From: JBBRXJ01 sp038248505
GTDB taxonomy: Bacteria > Bacteroidota > Bacteroidia > Bacteroidales > JBBRXJ01
DNA: 57,169 nt
Assembly: GCA_038248505.1 (NCBI GenBank)
Contig: JBBRXJ010000009.1
Span: 1-57,169 of the forward strand
Reading direction: 5' to 3'
Below are positions 45,245-53,781 of the stretch, piece by piece. The translations under genes were made by a program, and so were the position numbers. Position 1 is the first letter of the stretch, and every line of letters begins with the position of its first letter. The notes under the pieces are model-generated. The model did no database searches and was not told the DNA's origin. It saw nothing but the letters and a program-made list of their open reading frames with translations.

Positions 45245-45282
45245 CTGAGCTTGTTAAAGGTACAACTTTTCGACATGCTCAG
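45245..45282. repeat. imperfect palindrome (REP-like) between hoxH and hoxW
   Basis: CTGAGCTTGTTAAAG ... CTTTTCGACATGCTCAG forms a hairpin with a perfect outer CTGAGC/GCTCAG stem and a few mismatches inside. The words are like the CTGAGCTTGTCGAAG-type palindromes scattered in many bacterial genomes. It may end or stabilise the hoxFUYH message. Only one copy was found in the window. Confidence 0.6.
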
Positions 45283-45457
45283 GAATCTACTAGTGAGTAA
45301 AACAATGGAAAGCCTTACAATTTTTTAATAAATATCTCTATGTCATTAATTTATAGTTTTAAGTTCTGATTACTTAGCCCTAATTATTCAATCTTTTTTA
45401 AACATTTAACTCCGCACGGCGGATAACATTTACCATTCATAATTTAGCATCCCCACA

Positions 45458-45949
45458 GTGAATATTCTAGTATACGGTTACGGAAACCCAGGCAGGCAAG
45501 ATGATGGTTTGGGAAATGCGATGACAGAGCGTATTGATCAGTGGATTGCTGATGAAGGGATAGCAAATGTGAGGACCGATTCAAATTACCAATTAAATAT
45601 TGAAGATGCTGCGGAGATTGCTGATTGCGATGTGGTTTTTTTCGTTGATGCATCTACCGAAGATATTGAAGATTTTTGCATAACGAGTGTTGGGGCTGCT
45701 TTTAAGATTGAATTTACCATGCATGCTGTATCACCCGCATTTGTTGTTGATTTGTGTCATAAAATCTATTATAAAACACCAGTAGCTTATTTAATACACA
45801 TACGCGGCTATGAATGGGACTTTGCCGAAGGCTTAACGACACGGGCTCAGACGAATCTTGATGGAGCCTTTGCTTTTCTTATTAAAATATTGAAGGAGCC
45901 TGATATGATAAATACCATTGAAAAACTATATCTTGCAAATATTAATTGA
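45458..45949 (+). CDS. hoxW: hydrogenase maturation protease HoxW
   Basis: Nickel-dependent endopeptidase (HybD/HyaD/HoxW family) that removes the C-terminal peptide of HoxH. Seen in 163 residues: YGYGNPGRQDDGLG with metal ligand D16, VVFFVDAS with D64, and the metal His in MHAVSP (H89). The start codon is GTG at 45458; the Rossmann-like strand MNILVYGYG begins directly there, so it fits. 241 bases with a palindrome separate it from hoxH, so it may be read from the same message at a lower level. Confidence 0.9.
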   Translation: MNILVYGYGNPGRQDDGLGNAMTERIDQWIADEGIANVRTDSNYQLNIEDAAEIADCDVVFFVDASTEDIEDFCITSVGAAFKIEFTMHAVSPAFVVDLCHKIYYKTPVAYLIHIRGYEWDFAEGLTTRAQTNLDGAFAFLIKILKEPDMINTIEKLYLANIN

Positions 45950-45963
45950 TTTAGTAAATTATT

Positions 45964-46944
45964 ATGGATACTACTACACGTTATATGGGGCTTACGCTCC
46001 GAAATCCAGTTATTGTGGGGTCATGCGGACTCACAAATAAAGCTGTAAATGTTATAAAAGCAGCTGATTACGGTGCTGGGGCCGTGGTTTTAAAATCGCT
46101 TTTTGAAGAACAAATACTGCATGATATTAATGCTAAGTTAGATAAAGACGATATGTATTTTTGGTATCCTGATGCTGCGAAATATGTGCAGGATATTTCA
46201 AAAGAACATGGTGTAAATGAGTATTTGAAATTAATTACTGATTGTCGTAAAAAAGTTAAAGTACCAATCATTGCCAGTGTGAATTGTTATAGTGCAGGAG
46301 AGTGGCATGCTTTTGCGAAACGAATACAGGAAGCTGGTGCGGATGCGATTGAGTTAAATATTTCACTCATTCCTTTTGATGATAGAATAAATTGTAGTGA
46401 GATTGCAAAAACGTATATTGATATTGTAAAGTCGGTTAAAAAGAGTGTTAAAATACCGATTGCTGTAAAACTCAGTCCTTATTTTACCAATCTTATTATG
46501 ATGGGATCACAGCTTGAAAAGGCTGGTGCATCTGGCCTTGTATTGTTTAATAGATATTATAGACCTGATATTGATATTGAAAAAATTGCTTTAATATCCG
46601 ATCAATCATTTAGTACTGCTGATGAGATAACACAGTCATTACGATGGGTGAGCATACTCTCAAGTAAGGTGAAGTGTGATATATCCGCCTCAACGGGCGT
46701 GCATGACTATACTGGGGTGGTGAAACAATTATTGGTCGGGGCTTCAACAGTACAAGTAGCTTCGGTGTTGTATCAGAACGGTTTAAAAGAAATTTCAAGT
46801 ATTGTAAAAGGTCTTGAAAAATGGATGACCAAACATAAGTTTATCGCATTAAAAGATTTTAGAGGCAAAATAAATGTATCAAAACAAAACAGTGTGCAAT
46901 TTGAGCGTTTACAATTCATGAAAAAAACAACCGAAGTTATATAA
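45964..46944 (+). CDS. dihydroorotate dehydrogenase-like flavoprotein (paralogue 2), last gene of the hox cluster
   Basis: A 326-residue FMN TIM-barrel closely similar to the gene at 9.1-10.1 kb: GLTLRNPVIVGSCGLTNK, AVVLKSLFEEQI, IASVNCYSAGEWHAF, PIAVKLSPYF, SASTGVHD, LLVGASTVQVASVLY. The loop with the catalytic Cys of true DHODs (N-L-S-C-P-N) reads N-I-S-L-I-P here, so the base is missing. It follows hoxW by 14 bases and is surely co-transcribed. A redox or sensing role tied to the hydrogenase is an inference from position. Confidence 0.85.
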   Translation: MDTTTRYMGLTLRNPVIVGSCGLTNKAVNVIKAADYGAGAVVLKSLFEEQILHDINAKLDKDDMYFWYPDAAKYVQDISKEHGVNEYLKLITDCRKKVKVPIIASVNCYSAGEWHAFAKRIQEAGADAIELNISLIPFDDRINCSEIAKTYIDIVKSVKKSVKIPIAVKLSPYFTNLIMMGSQLEKAGASGLVLFNRYYRPDIDIEKIALISDQSFSTADEITQSLRWVSILSSKVKCDISASTGVHDYTGVVKQLLVGASTVQVASVLYQNGLKEISSIVKGLEKWMTKHKFIALKDFRGKINVSKQNSVQFERLQFMKKTTEVI

Positions 46945-47004
46945 GTATTATTGAGAGATAATTAAGTAGCGATTCAAATAAAATAGTATTGTTACTTTAA
47001 TTTA

Positions 47005-48324
47005 CTATTGATAAGCCAATGAATAAGTCAATCGTTTTAATTCAATCTCTGCAATCTTTATAGCAAACTGTAAATTAACTAACATATATCCAGCATTCTC
47101 AAAGCTCGTCTGTGCAGCTTTTACATCCAAAATAGTAGCCTGATTTAGCTCAAATCTTTTTATAATTAAATTAACTAATCTTGATGCATGCTCGTAATTA
47201 ATTTGCTGTGAGTTTAGTTGTTGCAAGGTGTTTTTATACGATTGATAGGTTTTTAGAGCAGCTGCTTTTATCGATAATAGTAAACCTTCTCGTTCTAATT
47301 CAGCATTTTTTACATTATAAATGGCAACATCTTGCTGTGTTTTGTATATTGTTCCGTTAAAAATTGGTATTTGCAATGTGGCACCTAATGTTGGGCCGTA
47401 ATTCTGATTGAAAAGATTAAATCCTGCAGTGCTTTTATTATAGATAAAATTATATCCAGTATTGATTCGTACAGATGGATATCGTTGAGAACGCAATTCT
47501 TTTACAATTTGTTCATTGATTTTTATTTGTTGTTCTGATGAGAGAAATTGCGGATTTCTTTCAAGATAATTTAAGATTGAATCTATATGTATCCTTATAT
47601 CTAGCATAATGGTATCATCTATGTTAATTTTGTTAAAATGTTTAATACCCATCAACTGCATTAGATTTATCTTCTCTTGTTCTATAATAATTAATTGTCC
47701 ATTTAAATTTTGAGAAATTAAGTTACTGTCAATCTCGGCTTGTAGTACATCTGCTTCGCTTGCAATTCCAACATTATAGCGAGCCTTAACTATTGCAAAT
47801 TTATTTACCGACAATGCGAGTGAAGACTCAAGTATTCTAAAATAATTTTGTTGTCTAATGATATCATAATAACAGACCATTATTGCTGCAATAGTATTTT
47901 GAATTTGCTGATTCAATTGTAATTCACTTTGCGAATGGAGTAGCCTTAAGCGTTCTTTTGTGGCACTAATTTTGAACCCATTAAATAAAACCATACTAGC
48001 GCTGGCTCCTGCATTAATGGAGCTGCTTGCTACATTGTCTCTTCTTATATTAACACCAGTACTTAGCTTTTGATGTAAGTTATATTCTGAATTGTTATCA
48101 CTAGCAATAATATTTATACTAGGTAAGCCACCAGCAGCACCAAATGTATTATTAATTTTAGTAGATTGAGTATTGTTTTTAGCAATCAGAATTTCAAAAT
48201 TATTTTTAAGTGCAGTATCAATGGCACTTTCAAGACTGAGGATTTCTTGAGCGTTTATTGTTACAGCAATAAATAATAATAAGCATGTTAACGAAATTCT
48301 CATTTTAAAATTTATTTTCTTCAT
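47005..48324 (-). CDS. TolC-family outer-membrane efflux protein
   Basis: Outer-membrane exit duct of the RND system encoded just upstream. Signal peptide (MRISLTCLLLFIAVTINAQ), then SLESAIDTALKNNFEI and two outer-membrane-efflux repeats with long coiled-coil segments (NVGIASEADVLQAEID and RFELNQATILDVKAAQTSFENA are the paired repeat motifs). The open frame reaches back to 48396 inside the RND gene; ATGs at 48324 (four codons before overlap ends) and 48303 (directly at the signal peptide) are both possible. Third gene of the adaptor-pump-duct operon. Confidence 0.9.
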   Translation of the reverse strand: MKKINFKMRISLTCLLLFIAVTINAQEILSLESAIDTALKNNFEILIAKNNTQSTKINNTFGAAGGLPSINIIASDNNSEYNLHQKLSTGVNIRRDNVASSSINAGASASMVLFNGFKISATKERLRLLHSQSELQLNQQIQNTIAAIMVCYYDIIRQQNYFRILESSLALSVNKFAIVKARYNVGIASEADVLQAEIDSNLISQNLNGQLIIIEQEKINLMQLMGIKHFNKINIDDTIMLDIRIHIDSILNYLERNPQFLSSEQQIKINEQIVKELRSQRYPSVRINTGYNFIYNKSTAGFNLFNQNYGPTLGATLQIPIFNGTIYKTQQDVAIYNVKNAELEREGLLLSIKAAALKTYQSYKNTLQQLNSQQINYEHASRLVNLIIKRFELNQATILDVKAAQTSFENAGYMLVNLQFAIKIAEIELKRLTYSLAYQ

Positions 48325-51300
48325 TTTTAAAAATAAAATCGTCCTCTTTCTTTCTTTCCTTAGCTGATATGTAAGTGTATATTGCTGGAATAACAAATAG
48401 AGTAAGTACCAAGGAAAAAAGTAAACCGCCTACGACTACCGTGCCTAAGGGCATACGACTGGTTGCAGCGGCACCTAAGCTTAACGCAATTGGTAACGCG
48501 CCTAATGTTGTCGCTAAGCTTGTCATTAATATTGGGCGTAATCGTTGCGTAGATGCTTCAATAACTGCTTCTTTTATTGGGATTCCTTTTGCTCTTTTTT
48601 TATTTGCAAATTCAACAATTAAAATTCCGTTTTTGGTTACTAAACCAATTAACATAATCATTCCAATTTGTGAAAAGATATTAATTGTTTGTCCGGAAAT
48701 CCACAAGCTTAAAATTGCTCCAGCAATGGCAAGTGGCACTGTTAGCATAATTGTAAAAGGATCTTTGAAACTTTCAAATTGGGCCGCAAGTACCAAATAA
48801 ATGAGTATTAATGCAAGTATAAATGCAAAAGCGGTATTTGAAGAGCTTTCAGAATAATCGCGCGAAGGACCACTAAGTGAAGTTTGAAAACTATCATCTA
48901 ATTGTTTGTCAGCAATGGCTTGCATCGCTTTTACCCCGTCACCAATCGTTTTACCTTCCGCAAGTGATGCTGAGAAAGTAGCCGATTTATATCTGTTAAA
49001 ATGATACAGAGTAGGGGGATTTGAAGTGTGTTCTAATTTAAGCACACTAGCAAGTGAAATAGTAATGCCTTTATTATTCCTTACATATAATTTTAAAATA
49101 TCAATTGGTTCTTGTCTATCTGTTAATTTTACTTGCGAAATTATTTGATATTGTTTTCCATTCATAATAAAGTAATCGAGGCGTCTTCCGCTAAATGCAC
49201 TTTGTAAAACATCAGCAATATCTGTTATTGTTAAGCCCAATTCTCTTGTTTTAATTCTATCAATTATAATGTTTACCTCTGGTTTATTGAATTTAAGATT
49301 TACATCTACATTTTGAAATGTTTTATTATTTCGAGCTTCGTCTAAGAAATTTGGAATAGAATTTTTTAATTTCTCAAAATTTAAATTCTGTATAACCAAC
49401 TGTACTGGTAGTGCGCCTCTTGAGCTCATACCTACTGAAATTGTTTGCTCTTCAATAGGAAATATTCGAAGATTATTGAATCGTGAAACTTTTTTTGCCA
49501 AATCAGCAGCAATTTCACTTTGACTTCGATTTCTTTCGGAAGGAGCAACCAATCCAATTCTTCCAAAACCTACATTAAGTCCAGTGGCACTATAACTCGG
49601 AACGGCAAAAAACGTATAATCACCTTCGGGGACCGAATCTAGAAGATAGTTTTCAATCTTTGTAACTTCCTCTACCATGTATGCATAACTAGTACCTTCG
49701 GGGCCTGTAATTTGAAAGCGCATCATACTCTTGTCTTCGAGAGGGGCTATTTCACGCTGTAATGTACTTCCTATTACAAAAAAGATAAACAAACAAAAAA
49801 TTACAATAAGCCATGCAATCCAACGACGCTCAATGAAGCGATATAAAAAATCTTTATACCCGTTTTCGAGTTTATTAAAATAGGGTTCGGTGGCATTATA
49901 AAACGCGCCATGGTTAGCATTTTTTTTGTTGAGAAGAACGTTTAATACAGGCGTTATAGTTAGTGAAACAAAAGCAGAGACCAATACGGCACTTGCAACT
50001 ACTATTCCAAATTCGCGGAACAAGCTACCAACAAATCCTTGCAGAAATAATACAGGAAGAAAAACAATGGCCAGCGTAACTGATGTGGAGAGAACAGCAA
50101 AAAATATTTCTTTACTACCCTCCAAAGCTGCTTGTCTTATGGGCATTCCTCGCTCAAATTTTCTGTAAATATTTTCTGTTACCACAATTCCATCATCAAC
50201 CACCAACCCGGTTGCCAGAACAATAGCTAGTAAGGTCAATATGTTAATTGAAAAACCTGCAAAATACATAATGAAAAAAGTAGCTATCAGTGAAATAGGA
50301 ATATCAATAAGTGGGCGAATGGCAATAAGCCAACTTCGAAAAAATAGATAGATGACCATTATCACAAGTAATAAAGAGATGAGTAATGTCTCTTTCACTT
50401 CCATTAATGAACGTTGTATGTTTTTTGTATTATCAACTAAGGTTGTAAAAATAATATCGCTCCCCTGTTGTGACTTTTTAATTTCATTGAGTCGTTTAGT
50501 GAATTCCTTGGAGATATTAATATAGTTAGCCCCTGGTTGAGGTATAATTGCGATACCAATAGCTGTAACTCCGTTTAAGCGCCAATTTTGCTCGTATTGC
50601 TCAGGACCAATCTCTACTTTTGCTACATCACTTAAACGCACAATTCCATTTTTATCCTCGTGCAGAATGATATCTTGAAATTCTTTTTCAGTGCTTAAAC
50701 GTCCGAGTGTACGAATGGTTAACTCCGTTTTATTCCCATATATTTTTCCTGAGGGGATCTCTGAATTTTCTTTTTTTAATGTGTTGGTAATATCATTAAA
50801 TGCAATGTTATATGCATTCATCTTGTCGGGATCAACCCAAATACGCATTGATGGACGCTTTTGTCCCAAAATCATTACCGAACTAACTTCTGGAATTGTT
50901 TGAAATTTATTTTGTAAAATATTTTCAGCATAATCACTTAACTCTAACAATCCTTTGCTAGTGCTTTGCACTGCCATAAGAATGATGAAATCACTATTGG
51001 CATCTGCTTTGCTAACTACGGGAGGTGCATCAATATCCTGAGGTAGGTTTCGAATCGCTTGACTTACTTTGTCACGAACATCATTCGCTGCAGTTTCAAG
51101 TTCGGTACTCAGATTAAATTCAACCGTTATGGAGCTTCTGCCAACAGAACTAGCGGATGTAATACTACGAATTCCTGGTATCCCGTTTATTGATTTCTCC
51201 AAAGGCTCGGTGATTTGACTTTCAATAATATCTGCATTTGCACCGGTATATATAGTGCTTACGGTTATTACTGGAGGATCTATTGCGGGGTATTCGCGTA

Positions 51301-51400
51301 CACCTAGAAAATAAAAACCGATTAATCCAAATAAGATGATGAATAAATTCATCACCGTAGCTAGTACTGGTTTGCGAAGCGATAGTTCTGAAATGTTCAT
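48305..51400 (-). CDS. RND efflux pump permease (AcrB/HAE1-like)
   Basis: Inner-membrane proton-driven drug exporter, 1031 residues. Opens MNISELSLRKPVLATVMNLFIILFG, has 12 predicted helices with two large periplasmic loops (about 40-330 and 555-860), VTISTIYTGANADIIESQITEPLE, the TM4 motif LAIVLATGLVVDDGIVVTEN with the proton-relay Asp pair (DD), and the C-terminal LIGLVTKNGILIVEFAN and RLRPILMTSLAT. Length and layout are those of hydrophobe/amphiphile exporters; specific substrates cannot be read. Overlaps the adaptor gene by 4 bases. Confidence 0.95.
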   Translation of the reverse strand: MNISELSLRKPVLATVMNLFIILFGLIGFYFLGVREYPAIDPPVITVSTIYTGANADIIESQITEPLEKSINGIPGIRSITSASSVGRSSITVEFNLSTELETAANDVRDKVSQAIRNLPQDIDAPPVVSKADANSDFIILMAVQSTSKGLLELSDYAENILQNKFQTIPEVSSVMILGQKRPSMRIWVDPDKMNAYNIAFNDITNTLKKENSEIPSGKIYGNKTELTIRTLGRLSTEKEFQDIILHEDKNGIVRLSDVAKVEIGPEQYEQNWRLNGVTAIGIAIIPQPGANYINISKEFTKRLNEIKKSQQGSDIIFTTLVDNTKNIQRSLMEVKETLLISLLLVIMVIYLFFRSWLIAIRPLIDIPISLIATFFIMYFAGFSINILTLLAIVLATGLVVDDGIVVTENIYRKFERGMPIRQAALEGSKEIFFAVLSTSVTLAIVFLPVLFLQGFVGSLFREFGIVVASAVLVSAFVSLTITPVLNVLLNKKNANHGAFYNATEPYFNKLENGYKDFLYRFIERRWIAWLIVIFCLFIFFVIGSTLQREIAPLEDKSMMRFQITGPEGTSYAYMVEEVTKIENYLLDSVPEGDYTFFAVPSYSATGLNVGFGRIGLVAPSERNRSQSEIAADLAKKVSRFNNLRIFPIEEQTISVGMSSRGALPVQLVIQNLNFEKLKNSIPNFLDEARNNKTFQNVDVNLKFNKPEVNIIIDRIKTRELGLTITDIADVLQSAFSGRRLDYFIMNGKQYQIISQVKLTDRQEPIDILKLYVRNNKGITISLASVLKLEHTSNPPTLYHFNRYKSATFSASLAEGKTIGDGVKAMQAIADKQLDDSFQTSLSGPSRDYSESSSNTAFAFILALILIYLVLAAQFESFKDPFTIMLTVPLAIAGAILSLWISGQTINIFSQIGMIMLIGLVTKNGILIVEFANKKRAKGIPIKEAVIEASTQRLRPILMTSLATTLGALPIALSLGAAATSRMPLGTVVVGGLLFSLVLTLFVIPAIYTYISAKERKKEDDFIFKNEENKF

Positions 51401-52425
51401 TTTGCTTGCTTTTTTACCGATCGGATTTTCACATTGGCATTGGGGCGTACAAACAAAACGCCGCTTACAACAATACTGTCACCAGATTCAACGCCACTTA
51501 ACAATTCTATTGCATCTGCATTTCGTACACCGGTCTCAACATTAACAAAACAGGCTTTTTTCTTTTTAATAACAACGACTTTATTTGAGCTAGCATCTGG
51601 TATAATTGAATTGGATGGGACCATTATGCCTTTTCTATCGCTATTAATAATGACTTTTACAAATTCGCCTGGTTGTAAACTTCCACTTTGTAAGCGAGCT
51701 CTTACTTTTATGCTTCTATTATCTATTCTTATCTGCGGATCAATAGAATTAATAATGGCGGTTTGTTTTACGTCGTTTCCATTTGATTGCACTTGTATTG
51801 TATTTCCAATTTTTAATACACTTGAATAACTTTCTGGTACACTAAAGTCAATTTTAATTTTGTCAGTTTGTTGCAGTGTTCCCAGAATTGTTTGTGGTGT
51901 AATATAGGCTCCAAGGCTAACTAAGCGTAAGCCTAAAATTCCATTAAAAGGAGCTTTAATGATTGTCTTATCAATCTGTGCATTCAATATTTTAATGCTT
52001 GCCGATAAGGTATTCATCTGGCCGAAGGCGGCATCGTATTCTGCCTGTGTTACTCCATTAATTGCTAAAAGTGTGTTTAGCCGTTGTTCTGTCTTTTTAG
52101 CAAGCGCTAGTTGTACTTTTTGTTGCTCTAATTGAGCTTGGAGTTCGTTGTCGTTTATACGAGCTAAAATAGTTCCTGCTTTTACGTTTCCTCCATCGGG
52201 TAAATTTAAGAATACTAATCTGCCCGATATTTCAGGTTGTAAATCAATCATTTCTTCTGAAAGGGCAGAGCCATTAACTTCAATAGTTGAGAGAATTATT
52301 TCTTGCCAGGCAACTATAATATCAACAACTACAGGTGGCTTCTCTTTTGAATGATCCTTTTTTTTATTACAAGATATCGTTAAAAATACAATTATAGTAA
52401 CTACTACTAAGTGAACCTTATTCAT
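51397..52425 (-). CDS. RND efflux periplasmic adaptor (membrane fusion protein)
   Basis: Lipoprotein adaptor of 342 residues: MNKVHLVVVTIIVFLTISC with the lipidated Cys, then VNGSALSEEMIDLQPEISGRL (lipoyl/barrel-sandwich start), a helical hairpin (about 100-150, QLEQQKVQLALAKKTEQRLNTLL), NGILGLRLVSLGAYITPQ (second half of the lipoyl domain), a beta-barrel and a membrane-proximal domain ending VSGVLFVRPNANVKI. It joins the RND pump to the TolC duct. First gene of the operon. No regulator gene is adjacent. Confidence 0.93.
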   Translation of the reverse strand: MNKVHLVVVTIIVFLTISCNKKKDHSKEKPPVVVDIIVAWQEIILSTIEVNGSALSEEMIDLQPEISGRLVFLNLPDGGNVKAGTILARINDNELQAQLEQQKVQLALAKKTEQRLNTLLAINGVTQAEYDAAFGQMNTLSASIKILNAQIDKTIIKAPFNGILGLRLVSLGAYITPQTILGTLQQTDKIKIDFSVPESYSSVLKIGNTIQVQSNGNDVKQTAIINSIDPQIRIDNRSIKVRARLQSGSLQPGEFVKVIINSDRKGIMVPSNSIIPDASSNKVVVIKKKKACFVNVETGVRNADAIELLSGVESGDSIVVSGVLFVRPNANVKIRSVKKQAK

Positions 52426-52784
52426 ATGAATTTATTTGATAAAAGAATAGCTCCAATGCGTTTACAAGTATAAGTGTGTAAATACAAAGCGTTAAATTAA
52501 CTATTTATTAATTGGGTTTAAATAATTTATTGAAAAATAAAAGATATAGAAGCGATTGGTTGTATAATGTCGAATCGTATTATTATGTTGTATAGTCTTT
52601 TATGTGTAAGAAAGGGGCGGTAGAGCTTTTTTATGTACTATCATTATACTATTATAAGGAGGGTTATCTTAAAAACTTATTGTTCATTTTTTAAAAGTTG
52701 TATTATGTTGCAATTAGTGATACATAATATCTTATTTGTCTATTTTTTGAAGATGTTTTTTTACATTTGGGTTTTAAATTATGA
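52426..52784. other. divergent intergenic region, no gene
   Basis: About 360 AT-rich bases between the efflux adaptor (leftward) and the mutarotase (rightward). It holds the mutarotase promoter; an isolated AAGGAGG-like word near 52657 has no gene behind it. No operator palindrome for a drug-responsive repressor was recognised. Confidence 0.6.
52735..52769 (+). promoter_or_regulatory. Bacteroidota-type promoter of the mutarotase gene
   Basis: TTTG (52735-52738), 23 bases, TACATTTG (52762-52769). The transcript would start near 52776, which leaves only about nine bases before the first in-frame ATG (52785) and makes the second Met (52809) the likelier start. Confidence 0.5.
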
Positions 52785-52808
52785 ATGTACTATTTGAAAG
52801 ATAAAAAT

Positions 52809-53702
52809 ATGAATGAAAATAATCAAAATTTTGGTATTGCCGGTATCGTTGATTTTTTTGAATTTAAGAATTCCATCACAGCTATACGAGTAACAAATGA
52901 TTTCGCAACGTCTATAATTTCTTTATATGGAGGGCATGTCATTAGTTTTGTTCCTAAAAATCAGAAGGATCTTTTATGGATGAGTGATAATAGCTTTTAT
53001 GAATTAGGCAAACCGATGCGTGGTGGAATTCCAGTTTGTTTTCCATGGTTCGGTCCTCATCCAACAGATGCGACATTGCCTTTACATGGCTTTTTGCGTC
53101 TTAATGAGTGGACTGTTGAAGCTGCACAGCAATTACCATCGGGTGATACCAAAATAATATTGTGCTTTAAAAGTACGGATGAAACTTTAAAGATCTGGAA
53201 ACATCATTTCATAGCTAAGCTTATCGTTATTGTTGGTGCTACCCTTGATGTGACCTTGAAAATCGAAAATACAGGCAACGAGCCATTTAGCTATACCGAT
53301 GCATTACATACTTATTTTAATTTGAGTGATATCACAAAGGTTTCTATTCACGGGCTTGAAGGTGTAAACTATATTGATAAACTGAACAAAGATTCCGATT
53401 GTAAGCAAGAGGAATCATCATTAGTAATATCAAAAGAAGAGAATCGTATTTATTATAATACAAGCTCTGATTGTGTTATTAAAGATTCATTACGGAATCG
53501 CCAAATAAGAGTTTCTAAACGAGGAAGTAAGATTACTTTAGTATGGAATCCATGGATGGAAACAGCTAAGAAAATGCCCGACTTTGTTGATAATGCTTAC
53601 AATAATATGGTCTGTATAGAAGCTGTGAATACATATAATGATCTTATATGTTTGAATCCAAATGAGCAATTTAGTTTATCTGCAATTATTTCATTAGTGT
53701 AA
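52809..53702 (+). CDS. D-hexose-6-phosphate mutarotase (aldose 1-epimerase family)
   Basis: Interconverts alpha and beta anomers of glucose-6-phosphate and related sugars (YeaD type). Seen in about 297 residues: STGGHVISF-like LYGGHVISFVPKNQKDLLWMS, the signature PMRGGIPVCFPWFGPH, LPLHGFLRLNEW with catalytic His, FSYTDALHTYFN with the second catalytic His, and VCIEAVNTYN with the catalytic Glu. The frame opens at 52785; the Met at 52809 is preferred from the promoter position. Followed by the Nramp gene 79 bases on. Confidence 0.9.
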   Translation: MNENNQNFGIAGIVDFFEFKNSITAIRVTNDFATSIISLYGGHVISFVPKNQKDLLWMSDNSFYELGKPMRGGIPVCFPWFGPHPTDATLPLHGFLRLNEWTVEAAQQLPSGDTKIILCFKSTDETLKIWKHHFIAKLIVIVGATLDVTLKIENTGNEPFSYTDALHTYFNLSDITKVSIHGLEGVNYIDKLNKDSDCKQEESSLVISKEENRIYYNTSSDCVIKDSLRNRQIRVSKRGSKITLVWNPWMETAKKMPDFVDNAYNNMVCIEAVNTYNDLICLNPNEQFSLSAIISLV

Positions 53703-53741
53703 TGCTGTTAATTGTCATGTTTCCTTTGTTTATATAATATG

Positions 53742-53749
53742 TATATTTG
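53742..53749 (+). promoter_or_regulatory. putative -7 element of the Nramp gene
   Basis: TATATTTG, exact TAnnTTTG match. The open frame begins with GTG at 53755, at or before the expected transcript start, so the ATG at 53782 must be the real start if this promoter is used. Confidence 0.5.
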
Positions 53750-53781
53750 TTTGAGTGAGTTTTGTATTGAACCAAAGTACC

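Noticed and set aside
52656..52663. AAGGAGGG, a Shine-Dalgarno-like word
   Set aside because: The next ATG (52704) opens only a few codons before a stop, so there is no gene for it to serve.
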